From contig JAHZFL010000014.1 of the NCBI GenBank assembly GCA_019421345.1, positions 1-64,000 of the forward strand: DNA of 64,000 bases, given 5' to 3'. Below are positions 1 through 7,743 of the stretch, one piece after another. Numbering within the stretch: position 1 is the stretch's first letter; the number at the start of each line of letters is the position of its first letter. A program made the position numbers and the translations under genes. The DNA comes from Roseburia sp. Its GTDB lineage: Bacteria; Bacillota; Clostridia; Lachnospirales; Lachnospiraceae. The notes below the pieces were generated by a model, which saw only the letters and a program-made list of their open reading frames with translations, did not search any database and was not told where the DNA came from.

Positions 1-125
1 AGGCATCTCTGCTTTTTAAATATTCAGTTGTAACATATGTATTGTAATCCTACAAGAATCATGGTGTCATATTTTTGCGGGCATGTGCATAGAATGAGGA
101 TAGAAGCAAAACTGGGGGTGCGTCA

Positions 126-551
126 ATGAACCGGAGAGAAAAACGGAGCAGGGGCTGGCTTCTTTTTGCCACCGTGTTTTTGGGATGTATGATAAGCGGA
201 TGCAGCGTGGAGGAGACCAACCGGACGAAGGTCGCGGATATTGAATATTCCATTGTGGAGGAGGATCAGATACCGGAGGAGCTCTTGGGGATGATCGAGG
301 AGAAAAAGGCGGCAGATTTTAAAATGACTTATGAGCTTGAGGAGGACCTTTATATTGTGCGCGGCTATGGAGAGCAGGCGACCGGAGGCTACAGCATCCG
401 AATCAAGGACTGCTACCTTACCTCAAACGCCGTTTTATTTGACACAGAGCTTATCGGACCCCGAAAAGGAGAAAATGCAGCGGTAAGTCCGAGCTATCCG
501 TATATTGTTGTAAAAATGAAAAATCAGGAGCAGAGTACTATATTTGAATGA
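126..551 (+). CDS. PrcB-type putative lipoprotein
   Basis: A 141-residue secreted lipoprotein. Residues 13-26 form a hydrophobic signal segment that ends in the lipobox ISGC, so Cys26 is the likely lipidated residue and the protein should sit on the outer face of the membrane. The C-terminal half carries the pattern seen in PrcB C-terminal domains: a GxGxxxTGGYxI core near residue 80 and a PYxVVKM strand near the end. In the founding case PrcB is an accessory of a protease complex, but many lone family members exist and no protease gene lies beside this one, so the partner is unknown. The start has a G-rich ribosome site (GGGGGTG) about six bases upstream. Family call fairly sure; function inferred. 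Confidence 0.75.
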   Translation: MNRREKRSRGWLLFATVFLGCMISGCSVEETNRTKVADIEYSIVEEDQIPEELLGMIEEKKAADFKMTYELEEDLYIVRGYGEQATGGYSIRIKDCYLTSNAVLFDTELIGPRKGENAAVSPSYPYIVVKMKNQEQSTIFE

Positions 552-586
552 ATATTCTTTCTATTTAAGAAAATTAAATATTTTAT

Positions 587-615
587 TTGACAAAAATTTA
601 GTGCAATGCTAAACT
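587..615 (+). promoter_or_regulatory. Strong sigma-A-type promoter for veg
   Basis: TTGACA at 587-592, a 17-base spacer, and TAAACT at 610-615 preceded by TGC (extended -10). It is the best -35 match in the window and lies 42 bases before veg. Veg genes are known for strong vegetative promoters in Bacillus, which fits. Confidence 0.75.
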
Positions 616-656
616 AAAGCGGAGTAATATGGAAAGACAAAACGGGAGGTAGAGAT

Positions 657-899
657 ATGCAGCAGCAAGACATCAGCAGGGTACGCGCATCGGTGCATCA
701 GCAATGCGGCAGGAGGGTGTTGATTCAGCTCGACCGTGGACGCAATAAGGTGGATATTCAGGAAGGAGTCATTCAAAAGGCATATCCCAGTGTCTTTACG
801 ATATTGATCGATGATGAACAGGAGCAGAATCCTCCGCAGCTTTTGTCCTTTAGTTATTCAGACATTATTACAAGAGATATACGGATGAAGCTTTGTTAA
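657..899 (+). CDS. veg: Veg family protein
   Basis: An 80-residue protein that matches the Veg family across its length: a basic VxxxxGRRVLIQLDRGRNK stretch, then GVIQKAYPSVFTILID and the closing SFSYSDIITRDI. These small SH3-like beta proteins are abundant in Firmicutes; in Bacillus subtilis Veg promotes biofilm matrix gene expression, and the molecular activity is still unclear. The usual length is 80-90 residues, so it is complete. It is preceded by a strong promoter and followed by a hairpin terminator, so it is probably a single-gene unit with some read-through into the SPOCS gene. Confidence 0.88.
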   Translation: MQQQDISRVRASVHQQCGRRVLIQLDRGRNKVDIQEGVIQKAYPSVFTILIDDEQEQNPPQLLSFSYSDIITRDIRMKLC

Positions 900-927
900 G
901 TGAATACCGGAATTGATGTATAAATTT

Positions 928-980
928 CCTCTTATCCGAATAAGATGTTGAAAAAGCTTCGGATAAGGGGGAATTTTTTT
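928..980 (+). terminator. Intrinsic terminator overlapping the next gene's start
   Basis: Arms at 928-940 and 958-970 pair over 13 positions with one G-T wobble around a 17-base loop, followed by seven T at 974-980. The right arm holds the G-rich ribosome site of the SPOCS gene and the T-run holds the first bases of its TTG start (979-981). Confidence 0.75.
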
Positions 981-2538
981 GGAACTTTGTAAAGTGAAAA
1001 TACATAGAAAACAGGAAATCGGTTCGGCGGTCAGTCAGATTACGCTGGACGATGATTATAATGTGCCGGATTACCGTCCGGATATTGTAAAGGTACTAAA
1101 GGAAAAGGGAGAGCTGCGCTTTGATGAGGTGAAGGCGGGAGCTGGCTTTGTGTGGGTAAAGGGCAGTCTGAGCTTTCGGGTGCTCTACCGCAGCGAGCAG
1201 GGCAATGGGAAGATTAGCTGTTTGAAGGGAGAGCTGCCATTTCAGGAAAAGTTAAATGTCGACGGTGCAAAGGAGTCTGACCAGATTGCCGCAGAGGGAG
1301 AGATCGAGGATCTTACGGTTGGAGTTATCAATTCCAGAAAGCTTAGTATCCGTGCAGTAGCAGTGCTCTCGGTGCGCGCAGAGGAGGAACTTGACGAGGA
1401 GCTGACGGCAAGACCGCAGACGGAGGGGGAGTATGAGCAGAAGCTGGTGACAAGAGAGGGAATGACGCTTCTTGCAGCAAGCCGCGACGTGTGCAGACAA
1501 AAAAGTGAGACTGTGCTGCCGTCAAGCAAGCCGAATGTGCGCGAAATTCTCTGGAGGAGCATCGAGCTGCGCAATGTGGAGAGCCGTATACAGGACGGAA
1601 AGGTACTGCTCGACGGGGAGGTGCTGATCGCGGTGCTCTACAGCGAGGAGGAGGAGACGGAACGTCTGCAGTGGTATGAGACGACGGTGCCGTTAGAATG
1701 CGGGACGGACTGCGGGGTAGAGGAGGAGGACGTCATCTGCAAGGTGAAGGTAACGCCGGTCTCCATGGAACTTGAGGTGAAGCCGGATTATGACGGGGAG
1801 GAGCGTATCCTCGTGCTGGAGCTTGCCCTTCATGTAGATATACGCGTTTGGAGGGAGGAACGGCTGGAGCTTTTGGAGGATGTCTACTCTCTGAAAAAGA
1901 AGCTGGTGCCGGTATACAGGGAGCGCATTTTAGAAAAGCTTCTTGTCAAAAATTATGCAAAAAGCAGAATTGCCGAGCAGATCGAGCTTCCAGAGACACA
2001 GGAGCGTATTCTGCAGATTTGCGCATGTGAGGGGAAGGTCAGTCTGGAGCGCAGAATGCTTGTGGAAAACGGCGTACAGGCAGAGGGAAGCATTGTGGTC
2101 GAGCTGCTCTACATTACCACCGATGACAATATGCCTGTGGGCACCGTGCGGGAGATTTATCCGTTTTCCCAGGTGATCGAGATTCCAGACATGGAAGAAC
2201 CGCTGGAACTGGAGTTAGACTGCGGGATCGAGCAGCTTGCGGCAGTCATGCTGGATCAGGAGCATATTGAGATAAAGGCAGTCGTGCATCTGGAGCTTCT
2301 TGCAATCCTAAAGCAGCAGGTAAATAATATTGAGGAGCTTGAGGAGGAGGCGCTTGATATGGAGGAGCTGCAGAACCGTCCGGGGCTGATCGGCTATATT
2401 GCAAAGGAGGGAGATGAGCTTTGGGATATTGCAAAGGAGAATCACACGACGATCCGTGATATTCTGGAGACGAACGGATGGCAGGAAAAGGAGCTTGCAA
2501 AGGGAGATACTGTTTTGATCGTAAAGCAGGTGGGATAG
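979..2538 (+). CDS. SPOCS (DUF3794) and LysM domain protein
   Basis: A 519-residue protein of the SPOCS family. It opens with MELCKVKIHRKQ and then QITLDDDYNVPDYRPD, the family signature, and contains repeated beta-rich SPOCS units through about residue 430. A LysM domain near residues 473-517 (EGDELWDIAKENHTTIRDIL) should bind peptidoglycan or another GlcNAc polymer. Relatives such as SpoVID and the clostridial SipL bind the spore surface, so a role in spore coat assembly is likely, though this version could also act in vegetative wall. The TTG start at 979 fits the conserved N-terminus; an in-frame GTG at 994 is an alternative. The ribosome site is inside the right arm of a terminator hairpin, suggesting that translation or transcription is regulated there. 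No signal peptide is seen. Confidence 0.85.
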   Translation: MELCKVKIHRKQEIGSAVSQITLDDDYNVPDYRPDIVKVLKEKGELRFDEVKAGAGFVWVKGSLSFRVLYRSEQGNGKISCLKGELPFQEKLNVDGAKESDQIAAEGEIEDLTVGVINSRKLSIRAVAVLSVRAEEELDEELTARPQTEGEYEQKLVTREGMTLLAASRDVCRQKSETVLPSSKPNVREILWRSIELRNVESRIQDGKVLLDGEVLIAVLYSEEEETERLQWYETTVPLECGTDCGVEEEDVICKVKVTPVSMELEVKPDYDGEERILVLELALHVDIRVWREERLELLEDVYSLKKKLVPVYRERILEKLLVKNYAKSRIAEQIELPETQERILQICACEGKVSLERRMLVENGVQAEGSIVVELLYITTDDNMPVGTVREIYPFSQVIEIPDMEEPLELELDCGIEQLAAVMLDQEHIEIKAVVHLELLAILKQQVNNIEELEEEALDMEELQNRPGLIGYIAKEGDELWDIAKENHTTIRDILETNGWQEKELAKGDTVLIVKQVG

Positions 2539-2556
2539 CGTCGGGAAGAAAGCCTG

Positions 2557-2581
2557 TATGCACGCTGTGTCAGTGTGCATA
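2557..2581 (+). terminator. Hairpin after the SPOCS gene (no T-run)
   Basis: Arms 2557-2567 and 2571-2581 pair over 11 positions with one wobble and a three-base loop. The A-rich sequence after it is not a T-run, so it may be a processing or stability hairpin rather than a true terminator. Confidence 0.4.
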
Positions 2582-2619
2582 AAAACAAAAGAAAAGCGCC
2601 ATAAAAACGACGGAAATAC

Positions 2620-2648
2620 TTGTGTGGAAAATAATGCTATGCTATGAT
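2620..2648 (+). promoter_or_regulatory. Promoter for the dispanin-like gene
   Basis: TTGTGT at 2620-2625, 17-base spacer, TATGAT at 2643-2648 with TGC just before it (extended -10). A second TATAAT at 2690-2695 has no clear -35 partner. Both lie upstream of the gene starting at 2746. Confidence 0.5.
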
Positions 2649-2745
2649 GAACTTATACGAGTGACACTTTTGGTCTGACTGCTGTATCATATAATAGATA
2701 GGTGGCGGCAGAGCGGTCACGCAGAGAAAAAGGAGGAGAAAAAGT

Positions 2746-4017
2746 ATGGATGAAAATAAGGAGATGAACACAGAGCCGGAAAATTCCTACGGAGCAGACG
2801 GAGAGAATCTGCAGCCGGAGAGCGGCGCGGCAGAGCAGCCGCAAGAAAACGCAGCGGCGGAGCAGCAGTCGTACTATAGCCAGCCGACGCAGCAGTCGTA
2901 TTACAGCCAGCCGACGCAGCAGTCAGCGTATGGACAGTCGGAACAGCAGAGCTATGGGCAGTCAGCGTATGGACAGTCGTCGTACGGTCAGACGGGGCAG
3001 CAGAGCTATGGACAGTCAGCGTATAGTCAGACGTCTTACGGTGCATCGCAGGTTCCGCTTGATAAAAACGGTATGCCGCTTAAGAACAACTTTGCGATGA
3101 AGCTGACCTTCTCAATTTTAGAGCTTTTATGCTGCTGCGGCTGCAATATCATTGCGATGATCATGGGTATTTTAGGCTGCGTGTTTACCGTGCAGGCAAA
3201 CAATGCCTACAAGGAGAACCGGTGGGAGGAGTTCCGTTCAAAATCAAAGACAGCGTCTATTTTCTTATGGGTAGGATTCGGCTTTGCTGTGCTTTACGGT
3301 ATTTACATGATTTTCTTATGGACGATCGGCGGCGTGGGGCAGCAGTTTATGCAAGGCTTTGAGGAAGGATATAATTCCGCATACTATGACGATTACAATA
3401 CGGATGACTACTATACGGATGATTATGATACAGACGACTATTTGTCTGACGACTCTGCGGGCGATGTACAGACACAGGAGCCGCAGCCGCCGGTTGAGGT
3501 AGCGTCCGGAACAGGCTTTGTGGATCCGACGATCACTCTGAATGGAGTGACGGTGACATTCCCTCTTACCTATGCGGAATTTGCAGCCCAAGGATTTTCT
3601 GTTGAGGCAGAGGATCAGGAGTATGTGCTCAATCAGGATGAATATGACGATGTTACATTTTATGATGCAAACGGCGCAGAGGTCGGAGAGGTTTATATTG
3701 GAAACGAGACAGAGGGAGCGCTTGCGATGAAGGATTCTATGGTATTCGGCGTTTATATTGAGGATTCTGATATTGCGAATGGAACGACATTTTCTCTGCC
3801 GAACGGTCTGACGCATTATGCGACAGGCGAGGATTTCATGAAGGCCTACAGTGAGCCTGATTACAAGTATGATGATCCGGAGGAGCCGGAGTATAAGGTT
3901 TATCAGTGGTACAATCACAGTGATATGTATTATGATACAGACGATAATTCCATTGCAGTAGGCTTCTATGGAGGAGAGTTTGACATGCTTGATCTGCGTT
4001 TCATCGGCTGGAACTAA
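2746..4017 (+). CDS. Dispanin (CD225)-like membrane protein with SYGQ-rich tail
   Basis: A 423-residue protein in four parts. Residues 1-105 are low-complexity Gln/Ser/Tyr/Gly, with many short YSQPTQQ and SYGQ units. Residues 115-200 have two membrane segments with a cluster of cysteines (LLCCCGC), a VFTVQANNAY stretch and SKSKTASIFLWV, which resembles CD225/dispanin domains. Residues 210-245 are Asp/Tyr-rich. The last 160 residues look like a soluble, exported sensor-like domain without a family I recognise. Dispanin-like proteins in bacteria have no settled function. A good ribosome site (AAGGAGGAG) precedes the ATG. Alone in its transcription unit, with its own promoter and terminator. The domain call is from pattern memory, not a search. 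Confidence 0.6.
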   Translation: MDENKEMNTEPENSYGADGENLQPESGAAEQPQENAAAEQQSYYSQPTQQSYYSQPTQQSAYGQSEQQSYGQSAYGQSSYGQTGQQSYGQSAYSQTSYGASQVPLDKNGMPLKNNFAMKLTFSILELLCCCGCNIIAMIMGILGCVFTVQANNAYKENRWEEFRSKSKTASIFLWVGFGFAVLYGIYMIFLWTIGGVGQQFMQGFEEGYNSAYYDDYNTDDYYTDDYDTDDYLSDDSAGDVQTQEPQPPVEVASGTGFVDPTITLNGVTVTFPLTYAEFAAQGFSVEAEDQEYVLNQDEYDDVTFYDANGAEVGEVYIGNETEGALAMKDSMVFGVYIEDSDIANGTTFSLPNGLTHYATGEDFMKAYSEPDYKYDDPEEPEYKVYQWYNHSDMYYDTDDNSIAVGFYGGEFDMLDLRFIGWN

Positions 4018-4078
4018 TCCTTAAGTATTTGTGAAATTCTTTAAATTCTAACAAATTTATAATGTTTTATGATAAGAT

Positions 4079-4115
4079 AGGGTTATCGCGGGGAAGGTGC
4101 GGTAGCCCTGTTTTT
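4079..4115 (+). terminator. Terminator after the dispanin-like gene
   Basis: Arms 4079-4089 and 4099-4109 pair through 11 positions with two wobbles around a nine-base loop, followed by a G and five T. Confidence 0.65.
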
Positions 4116-4118
4116 GTT

Positions 4119-4216
4119 ACTTTATAGGAAACTTAGTTCCCTATAAAGTAAAACCCTGCGGGAGATCGCACTGCGGCGGAATGGAATCATGTCGCTGAAG
4201 CGACCCGCCGCTTTTC
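4119..4216. repeat. Folded intergenic element, two hairpins
   Basis: The first hairpin is ACTTTATAGG at 4119-4128 with its exact complement at 4140-4149. The second is nested: GCGGCGG at 4173-4179 pairs with CCGCCGC at 4205-4211 after an inner GTCGC/GCGAC stem (4191-4204), then four T. The compact, self-complementary layout is typical of a small dispersed repeat, but only one copy is in this window. Confidence 0.45.
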
Positions 4217-4261
4217 ACTAACACAATGGATAGTATTTACGATAATCAGAGGAGATGCTTT

Positions 4262-5518
4262 ATGAATTTAAGGAAAGCATTAAAGGGAAACAACGATCAG
4301 CGGAAAAAACGCACGGCAATGCTGCTGTTGCTTGTGCTTGGAATTGGCTGCGCCAGACCGATTGCTGCGGATGTGATCGGTGATGCACAGAAGGAAAAGG
4401 AAAATGCACAGGCGAATCTGAATGAGATCAACCGACAGATCCAAGGTATTCAGGCGGCGCAAAACAGTTTGCAGGCGGAGATGGCAGGCTATGATGAACA
4501 GTTGATGGCGGTTTTGACGGATATGGAGCTGCTGCAAAGTGATATGGAGCTTCAGGAGCAGGAGATCGCGCAGGCGAATGTTGATCTTGAAAATGCGACG
4601 CTGGAAAAGGAGAAGCAGTATGAAGCGATGAAGGTGCGCATCCGGTACATGTATGAGAATGGTGAAGCATCTTTGCTGGCGGCGCTTGCCAATGCGGACG
4701 GAATGAGTGATTTTTTAAACCGTGCGGAATATGTTTCGGATGTATATGAATATGACAGAAGGCTGCTGACGACGTATGAGGATGTGGTTCGTCGGGTGGA
4801 GGAGCTGACTGTGCAGTTGGCGGATGAGATGGCAGAGATGGAGATGATGAAGGTATACTATCAGGAGGAGCAGGCGTCTCTGGAGCAGATCATCGCGCAG
4901 AAGCGTGCGCAGATGGAGAACTTTGACAGCCAGTTGTCAAATGCCCAGGTGCTGGCGCAGCAGTATGCACAGACGATCAAGCAGCAGAATCAGATTATCG
5001 CAAAGGAGAAGGAAAAGGCAGCTATGCAGGCGGCTGCGAATGCGAACAAGAAGCCAAATAACGGCGGACAGAATGCGCCTGAAAATACGGGTGGGGAGAT
5101 ACCGCCCCAGAATACGGGCAGCGGTTCCTCTACCGGGCTGACGGACGGAAACTTAAATCCCGGCTATGCGACCGGAATAAACGGCAATGACGTTGTCGCA
5201 TATGCAAGCCAGTTTCTCGGCAATCCGTATGTGCTTGGAGGGACAAGTCTGACAAACGGAACGGACTGCTCTAATTTCACAATGGCAGTTTACCAAAAGT
5301 TTGGAATTTCGATCCCGCGTACTTCGTATGGACAGAGAACCTGCGGACAGGCGGTCAGCTATGAAAATGCAAGACCCGGCGATTTGATCTGCTATGCAGG
5401 TCATGTTGCGATCTATGTCGGGGACGGGCGCATTATCCACGCCTCCAATCCGCGGACAGGAATCTGTTACGGAAACGCAACCTACCGCACTATCGTGGCG
5501 GTGCGCCGTGTGCTCTAG
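4262..5518 (+). CDS. Coiled-coil NlpC/P60 peptidoglycan hydrolase
   Basis: A 418-residue secreted wall hydrolase. A signal peptide covers about residues 16-37 (basic start, Leu-rich core, ending near PIAA). Residues 40-260 form a long Glu/Gln-rich coiled coil like those of PcsB/CwlO. A low-complexity Asn/Gly/Pro linker follows (about 262-312), then an NlpC/P60 catalytic domain. The nucleophile lies in GTDCSNF, the histidine in GHVAIYVGDGRIIHAS. Such enzymes cut D-gamma-Glu to diamino acid bonds in stem peptides; the coiled coil usually serves as an autoinhibitory or FtsEX-docking arm, but no ftsEX is near. The start at 4262 (MNLRKAL) has AGAGGAG nine bases upstream; an upstream in-frame ATG at 4226 lacks one and would spoil the signal peptide. 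Confidence 0.88.
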   Translation: MNLRKALKGNNDQRKKRTAMLLLLVLGIGCARPIAADVIGDAQKEKENAQANLNEINRQIQGIQAAQNSLQAEMAGYDEQLMAVLTDMELLQSDMELQEQEIAQANVDLENATLEKEKQYEAMKVRIRYMYENGEASLLAALANADGMSDFLNRAEYVSDVYEYDRRLLTTYEDVVRRVEELTVQLADEMAEMEMMKVYYQEEQASLEQIIAQKRAQMENFDSQLSNAQVLAQQYAQTIKQQNQIIAKEKEKAAMQAAANANKKPNNGGQNAPENTGGEIPPQNTGSGSSTGLTDGNLNPGYATGINGNDVVAYASQFLGNPYVLGGTSLTNGTDCSNFTMAVYQKFGISIPRTSYGQRTCGQAVSYENARPGDLICYAGHVAIYVGDGRIIHASNPRTGICYGNATYRTIVAVRRVL

Positions 5519-5537
5519 AAGATAGGTGGAGGGGAAA

Positions 5538-5566
5538 TTGTATTTTTGAACAGCGCGTGGTATAAT
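5538..5566 (+). promoter_or_regulatory. Promoter for yqeY
   Basis: TTGTAT at 5538-5543, exactly 17 bases, TATAAT at 5561-5566; 44 bases before the yqeY start. Likely drives yqeY and the overlapping gene after it. Confidence 0.65.
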
Positions 5567-5609
5567 TTGTGGAAGAATCAGGTCAAACAGGAGTAAAGGA
5601 GGATGTGAT

Positions 5610-6053
5610 ATGCAGTTAAAGCAGTTGCAGGATGATATGATCGCCGCAATGAAGGCGAGAGATAAGGTACGAAAGGACGCGCTTTCCGTGCTCGTATCGG
5701 CGGTGAAGAAGTGTGCGATCGACGAGGGATGCAGGGAGGATGTGCCGGAGGCATTGGCAGACAGTGTGATCTTAAAGGAGATCAAGTCTGTCAAGGAACA
5801 GCTTGAAACCTGTCCAAAGGATCGGGAGGAGCTGCGGGCAGAGTATCAGGCGCGCTATGATATTTTTATGGAATATGCTCCAAGCATGATGTCTGCCGAG
5901 GAGGTAGAGCAGTTTATAACCGAGAATTTTGCAGAGCTGCTTGCCGGCGGGAATCAAGGGCTTGTTATGAAAAGCGTCATGCCGCAGCTTAAGGGAAAAG
6001 CGGAGGGCAGCGTCATCAATGCAGTTGTTAAAAAGCTGTGCGGAGCGTCATGA
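5610..6053 (+). CDS. yqeY: GatB/YqeY domain protein
   Basis: A 147-residue YqeY-type protein, close to the usual 145-150. It shows the all-helical start LQDDMIAAMKARDKVRKDALSVL, the mid SVKEQLE region and the GNQGLVMKSVMPQLKGKAEG stretch near the C-terminus that is typical for the family. The same fold is the tail domain of the GatB subunit of Asp/Glu-tRNA amidotransferase, where it contacts tRNA, so an RNA-linked role is usually presumed for free-standing YqeY, but it has not been pinned down. A perfect AAGGAGG lies nine bases before the ATG. The stop overlaps the next start (ATGA), implying translational coupling. Confidence 0.9.
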   Translation: MQLKQLQDDMIAAMKARDKVRKDALSVLVSAVKKCAIDEGCREDVPEALADSVILKEIKSVKEQLETCPKDREELRAEYQARYDIFMEYAPSMMSAEEVEQFITENFAELLAGGNQGLVMKSVMPQLKGKAEGSVINAVVKKLCGAS

Positions 6054-6703
6054 AACAGAAACTAAAGGTCACGGCGGTGCTGCTGCTGATCGTGCTGGTT
6101 CTTGGTATTTTTTCTGTTACAGAATATGAAAGCCGCAGGGAGCTTGTGTTTGCAAAGTCGTTGGATGAGGTCATCGTTACGGTAGATCAAAAGGAGCTTA
6201 AGCTTTCCGAGCTTGCGTTTTATGTTGCCTATCAGGAGCAGCAGATCGAGGCGGCGGCACGCATCTATAATCCCGATAATACGAATGAATACTGGAGTCT
6301 GCACGGGAATCGTATGTTTCTGAGGGACGAGGGCAAGCAGGCGGTGTTAGACATGGCGGTGCACGATGAGATTTTTTATCAGATGGCAGTTGCAGAGGGC
6401 TTGGAGCTGACGCCGCAGGAGGAGGAGCATATCGCAAATGACAGATATGATTTCTGGAGCGATCTGGGTGAGGAGGAGCGCGCGGCTCTTGGAATTTCCG
6501 AGGATACGCTGCTTTGGAGCATCCGAAAGATCGCGCTTGCAGAGAAGGAGCAGCAGCTTTTGGCAGAGATAAAGCAATGCAGCTTTGAGGAATATTCACT
6601 TGGCGGGCAGGCGTATGAGCGGCTGCTTTCGGAGCATGAATATACGGTTGCAGAGGATATTTGGGAGCGGGTTCCGTTCGGCTCCGTGACGGTGAAGCAT
6701 TAG
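6050..6703 (+). CDS. Membrane-anchored SurA-N-like protein
   Basis: A 217-residue protein with one N-terminal membrane segment (about residues 5-24) and an exported helical domain. The order VTVDQKELKLSELAFYV, LDMAVHDEIFYQMAVAEGLELTPQEEEHI resembles the N-terminal chaperone domain of SurA/PrsA-type foldases, but no parvulin prolyl isomerase domain follows. Thus a chaperone-like or simply structural role is possible, not demonstrated. The start at 6050 overlaps the yqeY stop by four bases (ATGA); a GTG at 6038 is possible but would overlap more. It shares the yqeY promoter. Confidence 0.6.
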   Translation: MKQKLKVTAVLLLIVLVLGIFSVTEYESRRELVFAKSLDEVIVTVDQKELKLSELAFYVAYQEQQIEAAARIYNPDNTNEYWSLHGNRMFLRDEGKQAVLDMAVHDEIFYQMAVAEGLELTPQEEEHIANDRYDFWSDLGEEERAALGISEDTLLWSIRKIALAEKEQQLLAEIKQCSFEEYSLGGQAYERLLSEHEYTVAEDIWERVPFGSVTVKH

Positions 6704-6736
6704 ACGGGCAGAAAATAAAAGAAAAGAAGCGGGAAA

Positions 6737-7612
6737 ATGGCGGTAAAAATAAATCGAAATGCTCCCTGCTGGTGTGGGAGCGGCAAAAAATATAAGGTGT
6801 GTCATCAGAGCTTTGATGAAAGAATCGCGTTTGCGGCAGCAAGAGGACAGATTGTACCGCCGCGTGAGATCATTAAAAATGAGAAACAGATTGCAGGGAT
6901 TCGGGAGAGCTGCAAGATCAATATTGCGGTTCTCGACGAGATAGAGGAGAAGATTCATGCGGGAATGGACACGGCGCAGATCGATCAGATCGTATATGAA
7001 TTGACGACAAAGCTTGGCGGTGTGCCGGCGCCCCTGCATTATCAGGGGTATCCTTATAGCGTGTGCACCTCTGTCAACGATCAGGTTTGTCACGGGTTTC
7101 CCTCAAAAGAGGTTATTTTGAGGGAGGGGGACATTATCAACGTGGATGTCTCGACGATTTTGAACGGATATTTTTCGGATTCCTCGCGGATGTTTTGTAT
7201 CGGCGAGGTCAGCCCCGAAAAAAAGCGGCTTGTTCAGGTAACTAAGGAATGTGTAGAGCTTGGCTTAAAAGAGGTAAAGCCGTGGGGCAATCTCGGAGAT
7301 ATGGGGCAGGCAGTCCATGACCATGCGTTTGCAAACGGCTATACGGTTGTACGAGAGATTGGCGGGCATGGCGTGGGTCTTGCATTTCACGAGCAGCCGT
7401 GGGTTGGCTATAACAGCAAAAGGGGCGAGGAAATGCTTATGGCGCCCGGTATGATCTTTACGATAGAGCCGATGGTCAATATGGGCGGCGCGGATATTTT
7501 TATAGATGATAAGAATGAGTGGGAAGTATACACGAAGGACGGGATGCCGTCTGCACAGTGGGAAATTATGGTTCTTGTGACAGAGGAGGGACATGAGGTT
7601 CTCTGCTGGTAG
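6737..7612 (+). CDS. map: Type I methionine aminopeptidase with SEC-C motif
   Basis: A 291-residue cytosolic enzyme that removes the initiator Met from new proteins. Residues 5-24 hold a SEC-C zinc motif (NAPCWCGSGKKYKVCH), found in a subset of clostridial MAPs and thought to help ribosome or protein docking. The catalytic pita-bread fold shows VCHGFPS, the two metal aspartates in NVDVSTILNGYFSDSSRMF, the histidine in GGHGVGLAFHEQP, and the glutamates in FTIEPM and near the end. All five metal ligands are therefore present. It starts 33 bases after the preceding gene with AAAAGAAGCGGG as ribosome site and ends at a strong hairpin. It is complete. Confidence 0.93.
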   Translation: MAVKINRNAPCWCGSGKKYKVCHQSFDERIAFAAARGQIVPPREIIKNEKQIAGIRESCKINIAVLDEIEEKIHAGMDTAQIDQIVYELTTKLGGVPAPLHYQGYPYSVCTSVNDQVCHGFPSKEVILREGDIINVDVSTILNGYFSDSSRMFCIGEVSPEKKRLVQVTKECVELGLKEVKPWGNLGDMGQAVHDHAFANGYTVVREIGGHGVGLAFHEQPWVGYNSKRGEEMLMAPGMIFTIEPMVNMGGADIFIDDKNEWEVYTKDGMPSAQWEIMVLVTEEGHEVLCW

Positions 7613-7621
7613 GAAGGAATT

Positions 7622-7651
7622 GCGGCGGACCGTTTTGGTCCGCCGCTCTTT
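7622..7651 (+). terminator. Terminator after map
   Basis: A perfect ten-pair GC-rich stem, GCGGCGGACC at 7622-7631 with its complement at 7637-7646, loop GTTTT, then TCTTT. The T-run is short. Confidence 0.65.
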
Positions 7652-7743
7652 GGATCAGGAGCTATTGCATATGGATAAGAGGGGATGAGAAGCCTGCATC
7701 CCGTGTGAAGCAGTTATTAGGGCAAAAAAGGAGGGAACAGTCA

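Noticed and set aside
1..125. Promoter search upstream of the first gene
   Set aside because: Several A/T-rich stretches but no -35/-10 pair at good spacing; nothing supportable seen.
4058..4063. TATAAT before the 4079 terminator as a promoter
   Set aside because: No -35 at 16-18 bases and a terminator follows at once, so a useful transcript would not form.
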